NCBI GenBank assembly: GCA_049890115.1
Contig: JBMHCC010000002.1
Location: 1 to 64,000 of the forward strand
Direction: 5' to 3'
DNA length: 64,000 bases
Source of the DNA: UBA685 sp049890115
Lineage (GTDB): Bacteria; Pseudomonadota; Alphaproteobacteria; Puniceispirillales; Puniceispirillaceae
The notes below the pieces were generated by a model that did no database searches, had not been told where the DNA came from, and worked only from the letters and a program-made list of their open reading frames with translations. Shown here piece after piece: positions 53,758 to 63,557 of this stretch (its first letter is position 1; each line of letters starts with the position of its first letter). Made by a program: the position numbers and the translations under genes.

Positions 53758-55086
53758 TTATTTTTTCGTGTTAAAATTCTTCGGCAAATCCTGCCAGCAA
53801 TCAACATAGTCATCTTGCAGAGGTGCTTGGTTGGCGGCAAAATCTGTGAGGTGCTGGGGAAAGCGTGTTTCAAACATAAATGACATCGTATCGGACAATT
53901 TATGTGGTGCAAGCTCTGCATTACTTGCTTTTTCAAAGGCATCCTTATCAGGACCATGTGGCAACATCATATTATGAAGTGATAAACCGCCAGGCACAAA
54001 GCCTGTTAATTTGGCATCATATTGGCCATGAATATTACCCATTAATTCTGACATGACATTTTTATGATACCAAGGGGGGCGGAAGGTGTCTTCAGCAACC
54101 ATCCATCTATCACGGAATAGCACAAAATCAATATTCGCTGTGCCTTCTGTTCCTGATGGGGCTGTTAGGACTGTGAAAATAGATGGGTCTGGATGATCAA
54201 ATAGCACCGCACCAACAGGGCAGAAATAACGCAAATCATATTTCACAGGCACATAATTGCCGTGCCATGCCACAACATCAAGCGGACTTTGGTCAATTTT
54301 GGATTTATGAAATTGCCCACACCATTTTATGATTAGCTCTGATGGCGTTTCACGATCTTCAAATGTTGCCACAGGTGTTTTGAAATCACGCGCATTCGCA
54401 AGGCAATTCGCACCAATAGGACCGCGATAAGGCAAGGTGAATTTCTGACCATAATTCTCACAGATAAACCCTCTTGCTGGACCGTCTGTAACCTCAACAC
54501 GATAGACCAATCCGCGCGGGATAATGGCAATTTCCTGAGGCGCAATATCAAGAATGCCTAGCTCTGTATGAAAGCGTAAACTGCCTTCTTGCGGAACAAT
54601 TAGCAATTCTGAATCAGCTGAATAAAAATAGCTATCTTCCATGCTTTTTGTCACAAGATAAATATGAGCTGCCATGCCAGTTTGCGTGTTCACATCACCT
54701 GCTGTTGTCATGGTGTGGATGCCACCTACCCAATCTGTATCATCGGTGCTATGGGGTACAGGGTCCCAGCGATATTGACCAAGGCTGATGATATCAGGGT
54801 CAATCAGAGGTGCTGATTTCCAATTTGGCACCGCTATTTTTTCAAATCGCCCAACATGTTTCACAGATGGTCTGATGCGATACACCCATGTTCTTTCATT
54901 CTCTGCAACAGGTGCGGTAAAAGGTGTGCCAGATAATTGTTCACCATAAAGACCATAGGCGCATTTTTGGGGGCTATTCATGCCAACTGGTAATGCACCT
55001 TCCAAGGCTTCTGTCTCAAAATGATTGCCAAAACCAGATTGATAACCAGCATGGCCATGCTGTGCTGTGATAAGAGTGCGTGCCAT
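53758..55086 (-). CDS. hmgA: Homogentisate 1,2-dioxygenase
   Basis: The 442-residue non-haem iron dioxygenase opens the homogentisate ring to maleylacetoacetate. Typical segments are YQSGFGNHFETEALEGALP near residue 15, YLVTKSMEDSYFYSADSE near 142, the iron site region PPWYHKNVMSELMGNIHG near 330, and LHNMMLPHGPDKDAFEKAS near 364. The length is normal. It heads the operon hmgA-fahA-MBL-monooxygenase-DUF2783-maiA-psuK-psuG and is divergent from a MarR-type gene that probably controls it. Confidence 0.97.
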   Translation of the reverse strand: MARTLITAQHGHAGYQSGFGNHFETEALEGALPVGMNSPQKCAYGLYGEQLSGTPFTAPVAENERTWVYRIRPSVKHVGRFEKIAVPNWKSAPLIDPDIISLGQYRWDPVPHSTDDTDWVGGIHTMTTAGDVNTQTGMAAHIYLVTKSMEDSYFYSADSELLIVPQEGSLRFHTELGILDIAPQEIAIIPRGLVYRVEVTDGPARGFICENYGQKFTLPYRGPIGANCLANARDFKTPVATFEDRETPSELIIKWCGQFHKSKIDQSPLDVVAWHGNYVPVKYDLRYFCPVGAVLFDHPDPSIFTVLTAPSGTEGTANIDFVLFRDRWMVAEDTFRPPWYHKNVMSELMGNIHGQYDAKLTGFVPGGLSLHNMMLPHGPDKDAFEKASNAELAPHKLSDTMSFMFETRFPQHLTDFAANQAPLQDDYVDCWQDLPKNFNTKK

Positions 55087-55129
55087 AGCTATATGACCTT
55101 TTTGTTATTCATAGAGTTTGACAGATTAT

Positions 55130-55147
55130 TAGTTGAAAATGTAACTA
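55130..55147. promoter_or_regulatory. Inverted repeat, candidate operator for the MarR-type regulator
   Basis: TAGTT (55130-55134) and AACTA (55143-55147) form a perfect inverted repeat around eight bases. This 18-base site lies just downstream of the predicted hmgA transcription start. A possible marR -35 (TTGACA at 55118-55123) is close by on the other strand. A dimeric repressor bound here could block both genes. Confidence 0.5.
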
Positions 55148-55158
55148 TCAAGCATCAG

Positions 55159-55186
55159 ATGATAGAAAAATGATAATGATTGTCAA
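55159..55186 (-). promoter_or_regulatory. Promoter of the homogentisate operon
   Basis: On the minus strand, TTGACA (55186-55181) and TATCAT (55164-55159) are separated by 16 bases. This is a perfect -35 and a good -10. Transcription would begin near 55152, about 65 bases before the hmgA start. Confidence 0.65.
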
Positions 55187-55189
55187 AAA

Positions 55190-55615
55190 ATGGTCTTTAA
55201 TAGTGAGCAATTTTTACCCTATTTATTAAACAGAGCTGCTGAACATGCCAGCAGGTCATTTCAATCTGTTTATAAGTCACGTTATGGGATGTTGCGCACC
55301 GAATGGCGGGTATTATTTCATTTAGGGGTTTATGAACATCTAACCGCCAGTCAAATTTGCGAGATGGCAGGCCTGCATAAAACCAAGGTCAGCCGTGCTG
55401 TGGCAGCCTTGCAAGAAAAGCGCCTGATAACAAAGCGCATAGATGAAAATGACAGACGATTTGCCCCATTAATACTGACCGCCAAGGGGAAGACTGTCTT
55501 TGCTGATTTATCGCAGATGGCAGAAAAGATGCATCATGAATTAATGGCGGATTTCACCGAAGAAGAACAAGCCATTCTTTTAAAATGTCTCCATCAGTTG
55601 CGTGATGATAAATAA
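55190..55615 (+). CDS. MarR-family transcriptional regulator
   Basis: The 141-residue protein has the winged-helix DNA-binding domain: LTASQICEMAGLHKTKVSRAVAALQEKRLITKR (residues about 52-84), then the wing DENDRRFAPLILTAKG. Flanking helices would make the dimer. It is divergent from hmgA with a shared 103-base promoter region holding an inverted repeat. Homogentisate or a pathway intermediate is the likely ligand, by analogy with HmgR-type control. It converges on the MFS gene. Confidence 0.9.
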   Translation: MVFNSEQFLPYLLNRAAEHASRSFQSVYKSRYGMLRTEWRVLFHLGVYEHLTASQICEMAGLHKTKVSRAVAALQEKRLITKRIDENDRRFAPLILTAKGKTVFADLSQMAEKMHHELMADFTEEEQAILLKCLHQLRDDK

Positions 55616-55638
55616 AAGCAGATGATCATGACAAAGAT

Positions 55639-56829
55639 TTAAGTTTTGTTTTGATGCACATTATTGGCAACTGGCAGACGCAATAACAGCGCAAATTGCA
55701 ATAATGCCATCACCACAAAACCAGCAATGATAGGCAAAAATAAGCCATCATAAAGACCATAGAAAACGCTGCCTAAAAAAGGACCAAGAGCCATGCCAAA
55801 GCCGCGTGGGATCGTGATAAGACCTTTGGCTCTGCCATAGACATTGGCACTGAAATATAAATTGGTCACAAAGCCGAACATAATGGTGATGATGCCATTG
55901 CCAATGCCGTATAGGATCATTGAAATAACGGCCAGAGCCGGATGCGGTATCATCGCAAGCAAGATGCCGCAAATGATAAGGCAAAAGGCGATAATACCAG
56001 TTATTCTGGCATCAATCTTATGGGCAAAACGCATTTCTATGACACGGCCAACCACTTGAAAAGGACCAAATAGGCTAGCTAGGATCACGGCCAATGTCAT
56101 ATTGCCAAGAGAGGAAGAAAACCAGCTGATCCATAATAGGGTGACAGCTGAGAACGCCATATAGTAAATGGCGTTGGAGCCAGCAATTAACAGTAATGCG
56201 TTCTTTTCAATTTTGCTTAACAGGCCAAAGCTGAAATCTGTTTGCGTGGCAAGGCGGGCATGAAGCGGCTGAACGGAACCTGATAAATATAAAGCAATGC
56301 TGCCAAGACTTGCTAGGATAGCAGCTGCTGAAAGACAGGCTGTGATGAGGCCAAAATGGCTCAAAATAGGGCTGAAAATAAGCCAGACCACTGTGCTGGC
56401 AACACCGCCATAAAAACTGATGACCGATATTAAATGGCGTGATCTTCTTTCATCTAGCTGCACCGCAATCGAAAATGCCACCTCATAAGTTGCTAAAGAA
56501 AAGCTGATGCCGATAATGCCAAGACATAAACATACCCACCAAAAAGACGGCACTATCCATAACGCACCAATGCCTATGCTACCAAGTAACAGCCCTGTCC
56601 CCAAAACACGCAAGCCGCCAATCCTGTCAACAAATTGCCCGATGAGATAGGATAATATCGCCTGAATAAATAATAATGCGCTTATCGCTTTTAAAATTGT
56701 ATCAGGTGAAACAGCCACATGTTGGGCAAGCGGCTCTTTTAAAATCGCAAAGACATAATATAACAGCCCATAGCTGAATATTTGGGTCAGTCCGAGGAAA
56801 TGAATCGCTTTGGGAGAGGCTTTTTGCAT
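55639..56829 (-). CDS. MFS transporter
   Basis: The 396-residue protein has about twelve membrane helices. An MFS-like loop between helices 2 and 3 (GQFVDRIGGLRVLGTG) and a central basic/polar loop around residues 190-205 are visible. The pattern resembles monocarboxylate/oxalate-formate type members. The substrate is unknown. It follows the barrel-like gene by 37 bases on the same strand and may be part of the RND transcript. Confidence 0.85.
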   Translation of the reverse strand: MQKASPKAIHFLGLTQIFSYGLLYYVFAILKEPLAQHVAVSPDTILKAISALLFIQAILSYLIGQFVDRIGGLRVLGTGLLLGSIGIGALWIVPSFWWVCLCLGIIGISFSLATYEVAFSIAVQLDERRSRHLISVISFYGGVASTVVWLIFSPILSHFGLITACLSAAAILASLGSIALYLSGSVQPLHARLATQTDFSFGLLSKIEKNALLLIAGSNAIYYMAFSAVTLLWISWFSSSLGNMTLAVILASLFGPFQVVGRVIEMRFAHKIDARITGIIAFCLIICGILLAMIPHPALAVISMILYGIGNGIITIMFGFVTNLYFSANVYGRAKGLITIPRGFGMALGPFLGSVFYGLYDGLFLPIIAGFVVMALLQFALLLRLPVANNVHQNKT

Positions 56830-56866
56830 GTGGCAATCCTATGCCATCATGCCAGCGAAAGCGATA

Positions 56867-58054
56867 TTAAAAGCTATAACTCAGACTAATTTCAGCATAT
56901 TCTGCTTTTTCAAGCGCGCTATTATGGGTGTCTTTGGCAAGGCCAGTTGGCACAGAGGCTGCAGCACGAATGACAAGCCCATCTGATAGGCGTCTTTCAG
57001 CACTTAGCGAGGCTGATGTTGAGTGAAAGTGCAAATCACGACCAATAGTCATCAGATAGCTTGTATCATCCACATCATTCATCGTCAGACGCACACCTGC
57101 AAAAACATCACGTTGAAAGCCATGATGGCTGTGCTTGCCTCTGCTATCATAGGCAAATTCACCAATGATGCCAGCATCAGCAGAGCTATCAAAGACAGAG
57201 TAAAGCGTATATTCTAGCCCGCCTGTTGCCCCATAATAATCTTTAATAATCGTATTATTATCAGGCTGTCCTGTCCGATGTATCAGCTCAGCTTTGATAA
57301 GCCAGTCACCAGCAATATGTTGAATATCTGTGCCTGCTTGGGTGATTTTATGATAGGTGGGCGTCATCTGCATATCAGCGCCAACCGCCAAGCTTGGCTC
57401 TCTGCCTGTGCCATCAAAATAGGATAGGCCGATATCGGTATCGCCAACATAGCCTTCCCAACGAAGCGCCGCACTAAGGCAGTTTTTACAACTATCCTCA
57501 TCATATAAATTACGGCTATCAGCCACGGTCAAAGGCAGGTTTTCACGGCTTGATCGAAACGGATAACGATTTGGCACAAAGCGCGGCATCATCAAGATTG
57601 TCAGCGCACCAGGCCCAACATCACCTGTGATGGTTGCCATCGGCATACCGCGCTTTTGTCCATGTTGCAGGCCAGCACGATAATCTTTGCTATTGATGAT
57701 ATCGCTAGGGTTAAAGACATCTGTCTTGCCCCAAAATACGATATCACTGCCAATCAAAAAGCTGTAATCACCGATGGTGGTGCGATAATGACTATCCTGC
57801 CAGTCAATCTCAGCCTGATTGCCGCCAATCGCATTGATATGAGGGCGCAATGAAATACTGCTATCATCATGATAGATATCTAGCGATGGTTCAAAACGCA
57901 AAGCTGTGGTTGAACGTTGTTGATGAGCAGCAGGTGCCTGTTTGTTATAATGTGTTATCCCAGCTTCAATCTTGCCATATTGTTCACTTTCAAAGGCATT
58001 GGCAGTCGATAATAGAAGCCACAAACAAAATGCTGCATAACAGGCAATCCTCAT
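56867..58054 (-). CDS. Probable outer-membrane beta-barrel protein
   Basis: The 395-residue protein has a signal peptide (MRIACYAAFCLWLLLSTANA). Alternating hydrophobic/polar strands follow, and the C-terminus ends in ISLSYSF, an aromatic-ended strand typical of barrel assembly signals. The segment DIVFWGKTDVFNPSDIINSKDY resembles proteins of the DUF1302/alginate-export-like group often found beside RND/MMPL and LolA-like proteins. Its ATG overlaps the stop of the RND-LolA fusion (ATGA). A shared role in moving a hydrophobic compound across the envelope is inferred. Confidence 0.72.
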   Translation of the reverse strand: MRIACYAAFCLWLLLSTANAFESEQYGKIEAGITHYNKQAPAAHQQRSTTALRFEPSLDIYHDDSSISLRPHINAIGGNQAEIDWQDSHYRTTIGDYSFLIGSDIVFWGKTDVFNPSDIINSKDYRAGLQHGQKRGMPMATITGDVGPGALTILMMPRFVPNRYPFRSSRENLPLTVADSRNLYDEDSCKNCLSAALRWEGYVGDTDIGLSYFDGTGREPSLAVGADMQMTPTYHKITQAGTDIQHIAGDWLIKAELIHRTGQPDNNTIIKDYYGATGGLEYTLYSVFDSSADAGIIGEFAYDSRGKHSHHGFQRDVFAGVRLTMNDVDDTSYLMTIGRDLHFHSTSASLSAERRLSDGLVIRAAASVPTGLAKDTHNSALEKAEYAEISLSYSF

Positions 58055-61000
58055 TTACGTGCTGCCTTTGGCAAAGATTGTGGGCTGAAATCCTTTTCGC
58101 TCAAACCAACCTGAAACTGATAATTATCCCATTGTAATTTTGTTGATTTACCTGTTTGCAGATTCATCATTTCCATCACGCCAGCACGCCAAAATTTATC
58201 TAGATATTGTTGATATCCTGAAAAAGAGAGTGTTTTTTCAAGATCGCCTCTGCGATTATAATATTCGATTTTATGAACACGATATTCAGCATTATCAATA
58301 TATGAGACGCGCTTTGAATAACCTGATTTTTTATTTTTAGGCTGACTTTCAACAACAAAACATGTCAGGCCATCAGCATTCGGGCATGGCTCATCACGCA
58401 GCCAAATATGAGTGTTATCTTCAACTTCTTCAGAGCCTAAATCTTCATAGCTAAATTCAGAGCTAACAAATTTGCCAGTGCGATTGGATGATGAAATGCG
58501 TTTCACACGCTTCACAGCAGGCAAGAATAGCCATTGATCATCATCATTTGGTTCTAGGTTGGAATGCGTTAACATAGAAGTGCCTCTAATATCGCGCGGT
58601 TTGGTAAAGATGATGATGCTTTTATCACCCATCTCACCAGCAGGCTGTTCCAGCGTCCGGCTAGTAAAGACACGGACAGATTCTTTGCCTGCTTTATTTT
58701 TCAATACCATTTGCCCTGAGACTTCAACATCACCAAAACCAGCATCGCGTGCGCTTTGCTCCTGTGCAATGGCAAGGCCTTTTGCCTCATCAGCCAATGC
58801 CTTTGGGCCATAGATGCCACCTGCAGCTATCATCACCGCACCGATAATCATCGCTGTTGTTGCTGTTTTTAACGAAGAGATTTTATCTTTCATCTTATCC
58901 ATCCAAATTAATAAGGGGGGCAAAAGTAGGAAATCAACCACCAGCGCAAATGCCAGCGTGATCGCTGTCAGACGTGCCAGGTCACGGTTCACGGCAAAAC
59001 CAGACTGGCCTAATATGGCAAAACCAACCACAAGACCAACAGATGTAACGGTTAATGCCATACCAACTGATTTAAAGGCATAGCGAACAGAATCTTCACC
59101 GCTGAGACCTTTTTTGCGGCCATTGGCATATTTCAGCATGAAGTGCACCGTATCATCGACCACAATACCAAGCGTCATTGCAACCACAACAGATACAGCC
59201 AAAGTGATTGTGCCCATCATATAACCCCACAGGCCAAAAGCCATCAAAGCAGGGATCAAATTCGGCACAAGCGAAATCAGGCCAAGCTGAACATTGCGCA
59301 ATACAAGTAAGATAATCGCTGAAATACCAACCAAGGCAAGCAGAGTGCCTTGCAGCATAGCTGGCACATCTCTGGCTGATATCATGGTATAGACGATTGA
59401 TTGCCCTGTGACAGGCGTTTTCAGCTCTGGTGCATTTTCATCAAACCAGCTCTGTACCCTGCCATCAAGGCTTAGCATATCAGCAGTTGTCACATTTGGC
59501 ACATAGGCTGTAATTCTGATGGCTGAACGGTCAACATTAATCTGATCTGTTAGATCCATGCCATAGCCAAGTGAGAGTTCATATAAGAACAAAAATTGCG
59601 AGGCTTCATCCTCACTAGCTGGCAGACGATAATAGCTAGTATCATCATTATTCATATTCTGATTAAGCCGCTTTAGCACATCTGTGATAGAGCGCACATT
59701 ACTCACCTCTGGCTGGGCACGAAGATAGGCTGTCAGCTCATTTGCCTTTGCCAGAAAATCAACATCATTAATGCCGCTTTCAATGCCTGTTTCCAGCGAA
59801 TATTCCAGCACATTGAGACCGCCTAGATTATTTTCATAATAATCAGATGCCTGGCGAAATTCATAACGTTCGTCAAAATAGCGGATGAAATCATCTTCTA
59901 ATTTGATTTGCGTCACACCAGCACCAAAGGCAATGACTAATAGCGGAATGCCAATTAAAAGCTGGCGTTGTCTGCGTATGACGAACTCACCAAGTGCTAC
60001 CATTATTTTATCAGTCAATGCTTGGCCTTTTGCCTTGCCAGCTGGCAGTAAACAAATCAAAGCTGGCAGCACAGCTAGGGTGAAAATCCAAACAGCTATC
60101 ATGCCTGCTGCCACCATATTACCAAGCTGGCGGAAGGGCGGAGAAATTGAAAAATTCAAAGATAAAAAGCCAAGTGCCGTTGTCAGACAGGCGACGGTGA
60201 TGGCCAAGCCATGTTCAGAGATAGCTGTTCTGGCCCATATTTGTCTGTCTGATGTTGTGGTGCGTAATTGACGTGCGGCAGCTAGGATGTGAACTGTGCT
60301 TGCAATGGTAAGTGTGATGATCATCAAAGGGGCAATGGCTGTCGCAGAATTAAGTGGTATTTTTGTCCAGCCTAGCGCGCCAAGAGATACCAAGGCTGCC
60401 AGAATAGCGATGAATAAAATTGATGCAACGCCAGATGCTGAACGCAGCAATAAGCCAACAACCAATAGCATCGCAATCAACATGGCAGGTGTTAGTGTCA
60501 TGCCATCTTGCTGGCTTGAATTGGAAAATTGCGCGCCGATTGCAATACTGCCTGTCGAAGAAAAATCAATATCAGGATATTTTTCCCCAAAGGCATCTAG
60601 CATCGGTTCTACTTCTGCCATGACCTCTGGAATTTCATTTGCCAAATCAAGGCCTGGCAAGCGGAAAATCACGGTGACAGGTGATACAGATGTGTTGCTA
60701 TCAATAAGCTGATTGACAATCTCAACACGTGATAAAGCGATTTCCTTAGCACGCTGTGCTTGCGCTTCAGTCACTGAATAGGGGTCAACCACCAGATCTT
60801 CGACAATCATGAAATCGCCATCTGCATAGCTGTTTTGAAACCGTGTAATGGAATTGACCAGCCTAACATAGGGCAATGTCCACGCTTCCTCAGTTAGCTC
60901 ATCAATCGCTTGTAATGTGCGTGGGGTGAAAATCTCACCATCTTTGGGGATGATCAGAATATTCAAGGTATCATCCTTGGCATATTCTGCTTCAAATCTA

Positions 61001-61188
61001 TCCAGCAATATCTTGTCAGGATTTTTGTCATCCATAAAGACCCTGCCATCAGTATCAAGGGTCAGATTTGGAACACCAGCAATGACAACACAAGCAGCCA
61101 GAATGAAAAAAATCGCTGCGCTATAACGCCATCTTACGATAAAATCAGCATAGCGCTCAAAAAATGATTTTTGTGTTGTTTGTGACAT
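58051..61188 (-). CDS. RND/MMPL-family permease fused to a LolA-like lipoprotein-sorting domain
   Basis: The protein has 1045 residues. Residues 1 to about 775 form an RND permease with two repeats, each made of a leading helix, a periplasmic domain and five or six helices (for example LTPAMLIAMLLVVGLLLRS and the second SVVVAMTLGIVVDDTVHFML, which has the Asp pair of the proton path). After a hydrophobic segment ending in ALADE (near residue 810) comes a domain of about 235 residues matching the outer-membrane lipoprotein-sorting (LolA-like) family, with WLFLPAVKRVKRISSSNRTGKFVSSEFSYED read in two parts. GGAGGG stands 6 bases before ATG 61188. The fusion suggests export of a lipid-like substrate. 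Confidence 0.88.
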   Translation of the reverse strand: MSQTTQKSFFERYADFIVRWRYSAAIFFILAACVVIAGVPNLTLDTDGRVFMDDKNPDKILLDRFEAEYAKDDTLNILIIPKDGEIFTPRTLQAIDELTEEAWTLPYVRLVNSITRFQNSYADGDFMIVEDLVVDPYSVTEAQAQRAKEIALSRVEIVNQLIDSNTSVSPVTVIFRLPGLDLANEIPEVMAEVEPMLDAFGEKYPDIDFSSTGSIAIGAQFSNSSQQDGMTLTPAMLIAMLLVVGLLLRSASGVASILFIAILAALVSLGALGWTKIPLNSATAIAPLMIITLTIASTVHILAAARQLRTTTSDRQIWARTAISEHGLAITVACLTTALGFLSLNFSISPPFRQLGNMVAAGMIAVWIFTLAVLPALICLLPAGKAKGQALTDKIMVALGEFVIRRQRQLLIGIPLLVIAFGAGVTQIKLEDDFIRYFDERYEFRQASDYYENNLGGLNVLEYSLETGIESGINDVDFLAKANELTAYLRAQPEVSNVRSITDVLKRLNQNMNNDDTSYYRLPASEDEASQFLFLYELSLGYGMDLTDQINVDRSAIRITAYVPNVTTADMLSLDGRVQSWFDENAPELKTPVTGQSIVYTMISARDVPAMLQGTLLALVGISAIILLVLRNVQLGLISLVPNLIPALMAFGLWGYMMGTITLAVSVVVAMTLGIVVDDTVHFMLKYANGRKKGLSGEDSVRYAFKSVGMALTVTSVGLVVGFAILGQSGFAVNRDLARLTAITLAFALVVDFLLLPPLLIWMDKMKDKISSLKTATTAMIIGAVMIAAGGIYGPKALADEAKGLAIAQEQSARDAGFGDVEVSGQMVLKNKAGKESVRVFTSRTLEQPAGEMGDKSIIIFTKPRDIRGTSMLTHSNLEPNDDDQWLFLPAVKRVKRISSSNRTGKFVSSEFSYEDLGSEEVEDNTHIWLRDEPCPNADGLTCFVVESQPKNKKSGYSKRVSYIDNAEYRVHKIEYYNRRGDLEKTLSFSGYQQYLDKFWRAGVMEMMNLQTGKSTKLQWDNYQFQVGLSEKDFSPQSLPKAARK

Positions 61189-61279
61189 GCCAGCCCTCCA
61201 AAATTCTCTGAAATGATAATGCAGACCATTTCCCCGATTGATAACAGAGCCTGATATCACATTATTCATTATAACTAAT

Positions 61280-61307
61280 ATTATAGAGATGCCTTATATA
61301 CTAACAA
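61280..61307 (-). promoter_or_regulatory. Possible promoter of the RND operon
   Basis: On the minus strand, TTGTTA (61307-61302) and TATAAT (61285-61280) are 16 bases apart. The -10 is perfect and the -35 is partial. It lies about 90 bases before the RND start codon in a 180-base gap. The region is AT-rich, so a chance match is possible. Confidence 0.4.
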
Positions 61308-61368
61308 AGCAATGCTATGGATGCATCAGCTAATCATAGTCTTTATGTTTTGTGATTGTGATGATGTG

Positions 61369-62991
61369 TTATGGCTGTGTTTGCAGAGACTCTATCTGGC
61401 TTGTTAGCTCTTCGATAATAGGAGCATCATCAGGTAGTTTTTCCAGCAAATTATTCCAGAAATTAATAGCTGTTTTATTGTCGCCTGCCAGCTTGGCAAA
61501 ATGCCCTGCAAAAAATAGATATTCCAGTCTTTCGGGATCTAGGCTAGCAATGCGTTCCAGGATACGTGCTGCTTCAGGCAGAAAATCAGCACCGCGGCCT
61601 GATGCTAATATCTGCTCAAGCGGGGCAAGCTGGCTCTTGATAGATTGGCTGTCAGCTTGTGCAGCACCGATAAGCGCTTTGATAAAACCTACTTCATCAC
61701 CAAGAACTTGCTTGGCACGGATAAGGCGTTGCCAGCCTGCCAGATCATCTGGATTATCTTTAAGCCTATCTTCTAATTGGCCAATCATGGCAGCGATCAT
61801 CTCATCTTGCTCATCTTGTGATAGGTCAGATGCATCAGCGATAATGCCTTCATCAAGAGCCGGCATATCAGCAATAGCAATCCCAGCCTTATCAGCAGCA
61901 AATTGAATGTTCTGGCGCACTAATGACACCCATGGTGCATCAGCATTTGATACTGCCAAGACCTGTTGCCATATAGTGATGGCTTGTTCAAATTGCTCAT
62001 CCTGATAAGCAGCTAGGCCAAGCAAATATAATGCGCGTGGCTCTTGCGGATCTTGCGTTAGAATATCTTGGATGATGGTGCGCGCTGGCAAGGTGACAAG
62101 ACCATCTGCTTGTCGTGCGAGCGCCTCTGCCATCATGGAGCGGATAGCTAGATTATTATCAGTTAGCGCTAACGCTTTTGTCAGTGCCTGTTGTTCAATC
62201 TCAAATTCATTCGCAGAAGCAGCTGCCATTGCCAATGATAATTGTGCTTCAACAGAAGAAGGATTATCTGATGCTGCCTGAATGGCTTGTGTTAATCGTG
62301 CTTTATCTTGGGTTTGTTGGCGTGCTATCTCAGCTGCTGCATTCTCTTTTTCAACCTGCCTTTGTGCAAGCGGCTGTGCTGTTAAATCAGGGCTGCCAAG
62401 CTGGCTGTAAATCACAAAGCTGACAGCGATAATAGCAGCAACACCACCAACCAGATAAAGCTGACTTATCTGAGCTGTCTTTTTGCTAACAAATTGTGCT
62501 TCATCATTATTGTCATCATCTGTGATGGCAGGAATTTGTGATGCTGTCTCATCTGATAGCCCGCTATCATCATCATTATCATCATTATTTTGACGCCGAT
62601 AGATAACTAACAAAATAAGCCCGAAAGCTATGATAATGAAAGGCGTTGCCCATAGCGCATAGGTTTGTGTTGTGACCGGCGGATTGAGCAAAATATAGTC
62701 ACCATAACGCTGGCGCAGAGCGTCTAAAATAGCATCATCATCATCGCCAGCGACGAGCAATTCACGTACCTGACGGCGCAAATCAACCGCTAGATCAGCA
62801 TCTGAATCATCAATCGATTGGTTCTGACAAACAAGGCATCGCAACTGGGCAGATAAATCACGCGCCCTTTGTTCCAGCTGTGGGTCTGATAATTGTTCTT
62901 CTGGACTGATCGCTGCAACAGGTGTGCTAATCGCTAGCGCAAGGCTAATAATGATACACCATCTGGCGATAATGTTCCCTTTAACCATCAT
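61369..62991 (-). CDS. ccmH: Cytochrome c maturation protein CcmH-CcmI fusion
   Basis: The 540-residue protein has a signal peptide followed by the CcmH/CcmL haem-ligation domain with RCLVCQNQSI (residues 51-60, the redox CxxC), then a membrane helix (FIIIAFGLILLVIY). A CcmI-like part follows: a second helix near residue 180 and TPR-type repeats (for example PQEPRALYLLGLAAYQDEQFEQA) to the end. CcmH keeps apocytochrome thiols reduced and CcmI presents the apoprotein. The fusion resembles the E. coli arrangement. It overlaps ccmG by ATGA. Confidence 0.93.
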   Translation of the reverse strand: MMVKGNIIARWCIIISLALAISTPVAAISPEEQLSDPQLEQRARDLSAQLRCLVCQNQSIDDSDADLAVDLRRQVRELLVAGDDDDAILDALRQRYGDYILLNPPVTTQTYALWATPFIIIAFGLILLVIYRRQNNDDNDDDSGLSDETASQIPAITDDDNNDEAQFVSKKTAQISQLYLVGGVAAIIAVSFVIYSQLGSPDLTAQPLAQRQVEKENAAAEIARQQTQDKARLTQAIQAASDNPSSVEAQLSLAMAAASANEFEIEQQALTKALALTDNNLAIRSMMAEALARQADGLVTLPARTIIQDILTQDPQEPRALYLLGLAAYQDEQFEQAITIWQQVLAVSNADAPWVSLVRQNIQFAADKAGIAIADMPALDEGIIADASDLSQDEQDEMIAAMIGQLEDRLKDNPDDLAGWQRLIRAKQVLGDEVGFIKALIGAAQADSQSIKSQLAPLEQILASGRGADFLPEAARILERIASLDPERLEYLFFAGHFAKLAGDNKTAINFWNNLLEKLPDDAPIIEELTSQIESLQTQP

Positions 62992-63542
62992 TTCAAATCC
63001 TGCAAAGCTGGCCTGATGATATCTGTTAACACCTCTTTAAAAATGGGGCCAGCATGCCGCACAATGATTGTGCCGTCACCATCAATGACAAAGGTTTCAG
63101 GAACGCCATAAACACCCCATTCAATCGCTGTTCGGCCATCATAATCCATCCACAGAGCACTGTAGGGATTGCCAAATTGCTCTAGAAACTGGCTGGTATC
63201 ATCCAGCTTATCCTTGTAGGCAATGCCAATGATTGGCACATCTTCTGCTAATAGCGCAAGCGCAGGTGCTTCAGCTTTGCATGGCGCACACCAGCTTGCC
63301 ATAAAATTGACCAATATCGGCTGACCTTGGAATGCCTCAATGGTTTTGGCTAAGTCTGGCTGATAGGCAGTTGCTGGCAGAGCAGGTGCCTTTTGGCCAA
63401 TCAAAACCGATGGCAGCTGTTCTTGATTGCGTGTGCCAGATAAATTGCCATAAAGCCCAATAGCTGAAATGATAGCGAGGCCTAAAAATGCGATTATGGG
63501 CAAAATAAAGGGCAGTTTTTTCAAAAGTGATTTTTGTGCCAT
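62988..63542 (-). CDS. ccmG: Thiol:disulfide interchange protein CcmG/DsbE
   Basis: The 184-residue protein has an N-terminal membrane anchor (LPFILPIIAFLGLAIISAIG) and a periplasmic thioredoxin fold with ASWCAPCKAEAP near residue 84. The conserved cis-proline loop is GVPETFVID near 145. It passes electrons to CcmH so that the haem-binding cysteines of apocytochromes are reduced. It lies between ccmF and ccmH, as in most system I clusters. Confidence 0.95.
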   Translation of the reverse strand: MAQKSLLKKLPFILPIIAFLGLAIISAIGLYGNLSGTRNQEQLPSVLIGQKAPALPATAYQPDLAKTIEAFQGQPILVNFMASWCAPCKAEAPALALLAEDVPIIGIAYKDKLDDTSQFLEQFGNPYSALWMDYDGRTAIEWGVYGVPETFVIDGDGTIIVRHAGPIFKEVLTDIIRPALQDLK

Positions 63543-63557
63543 GATGATAAAGCCTGT

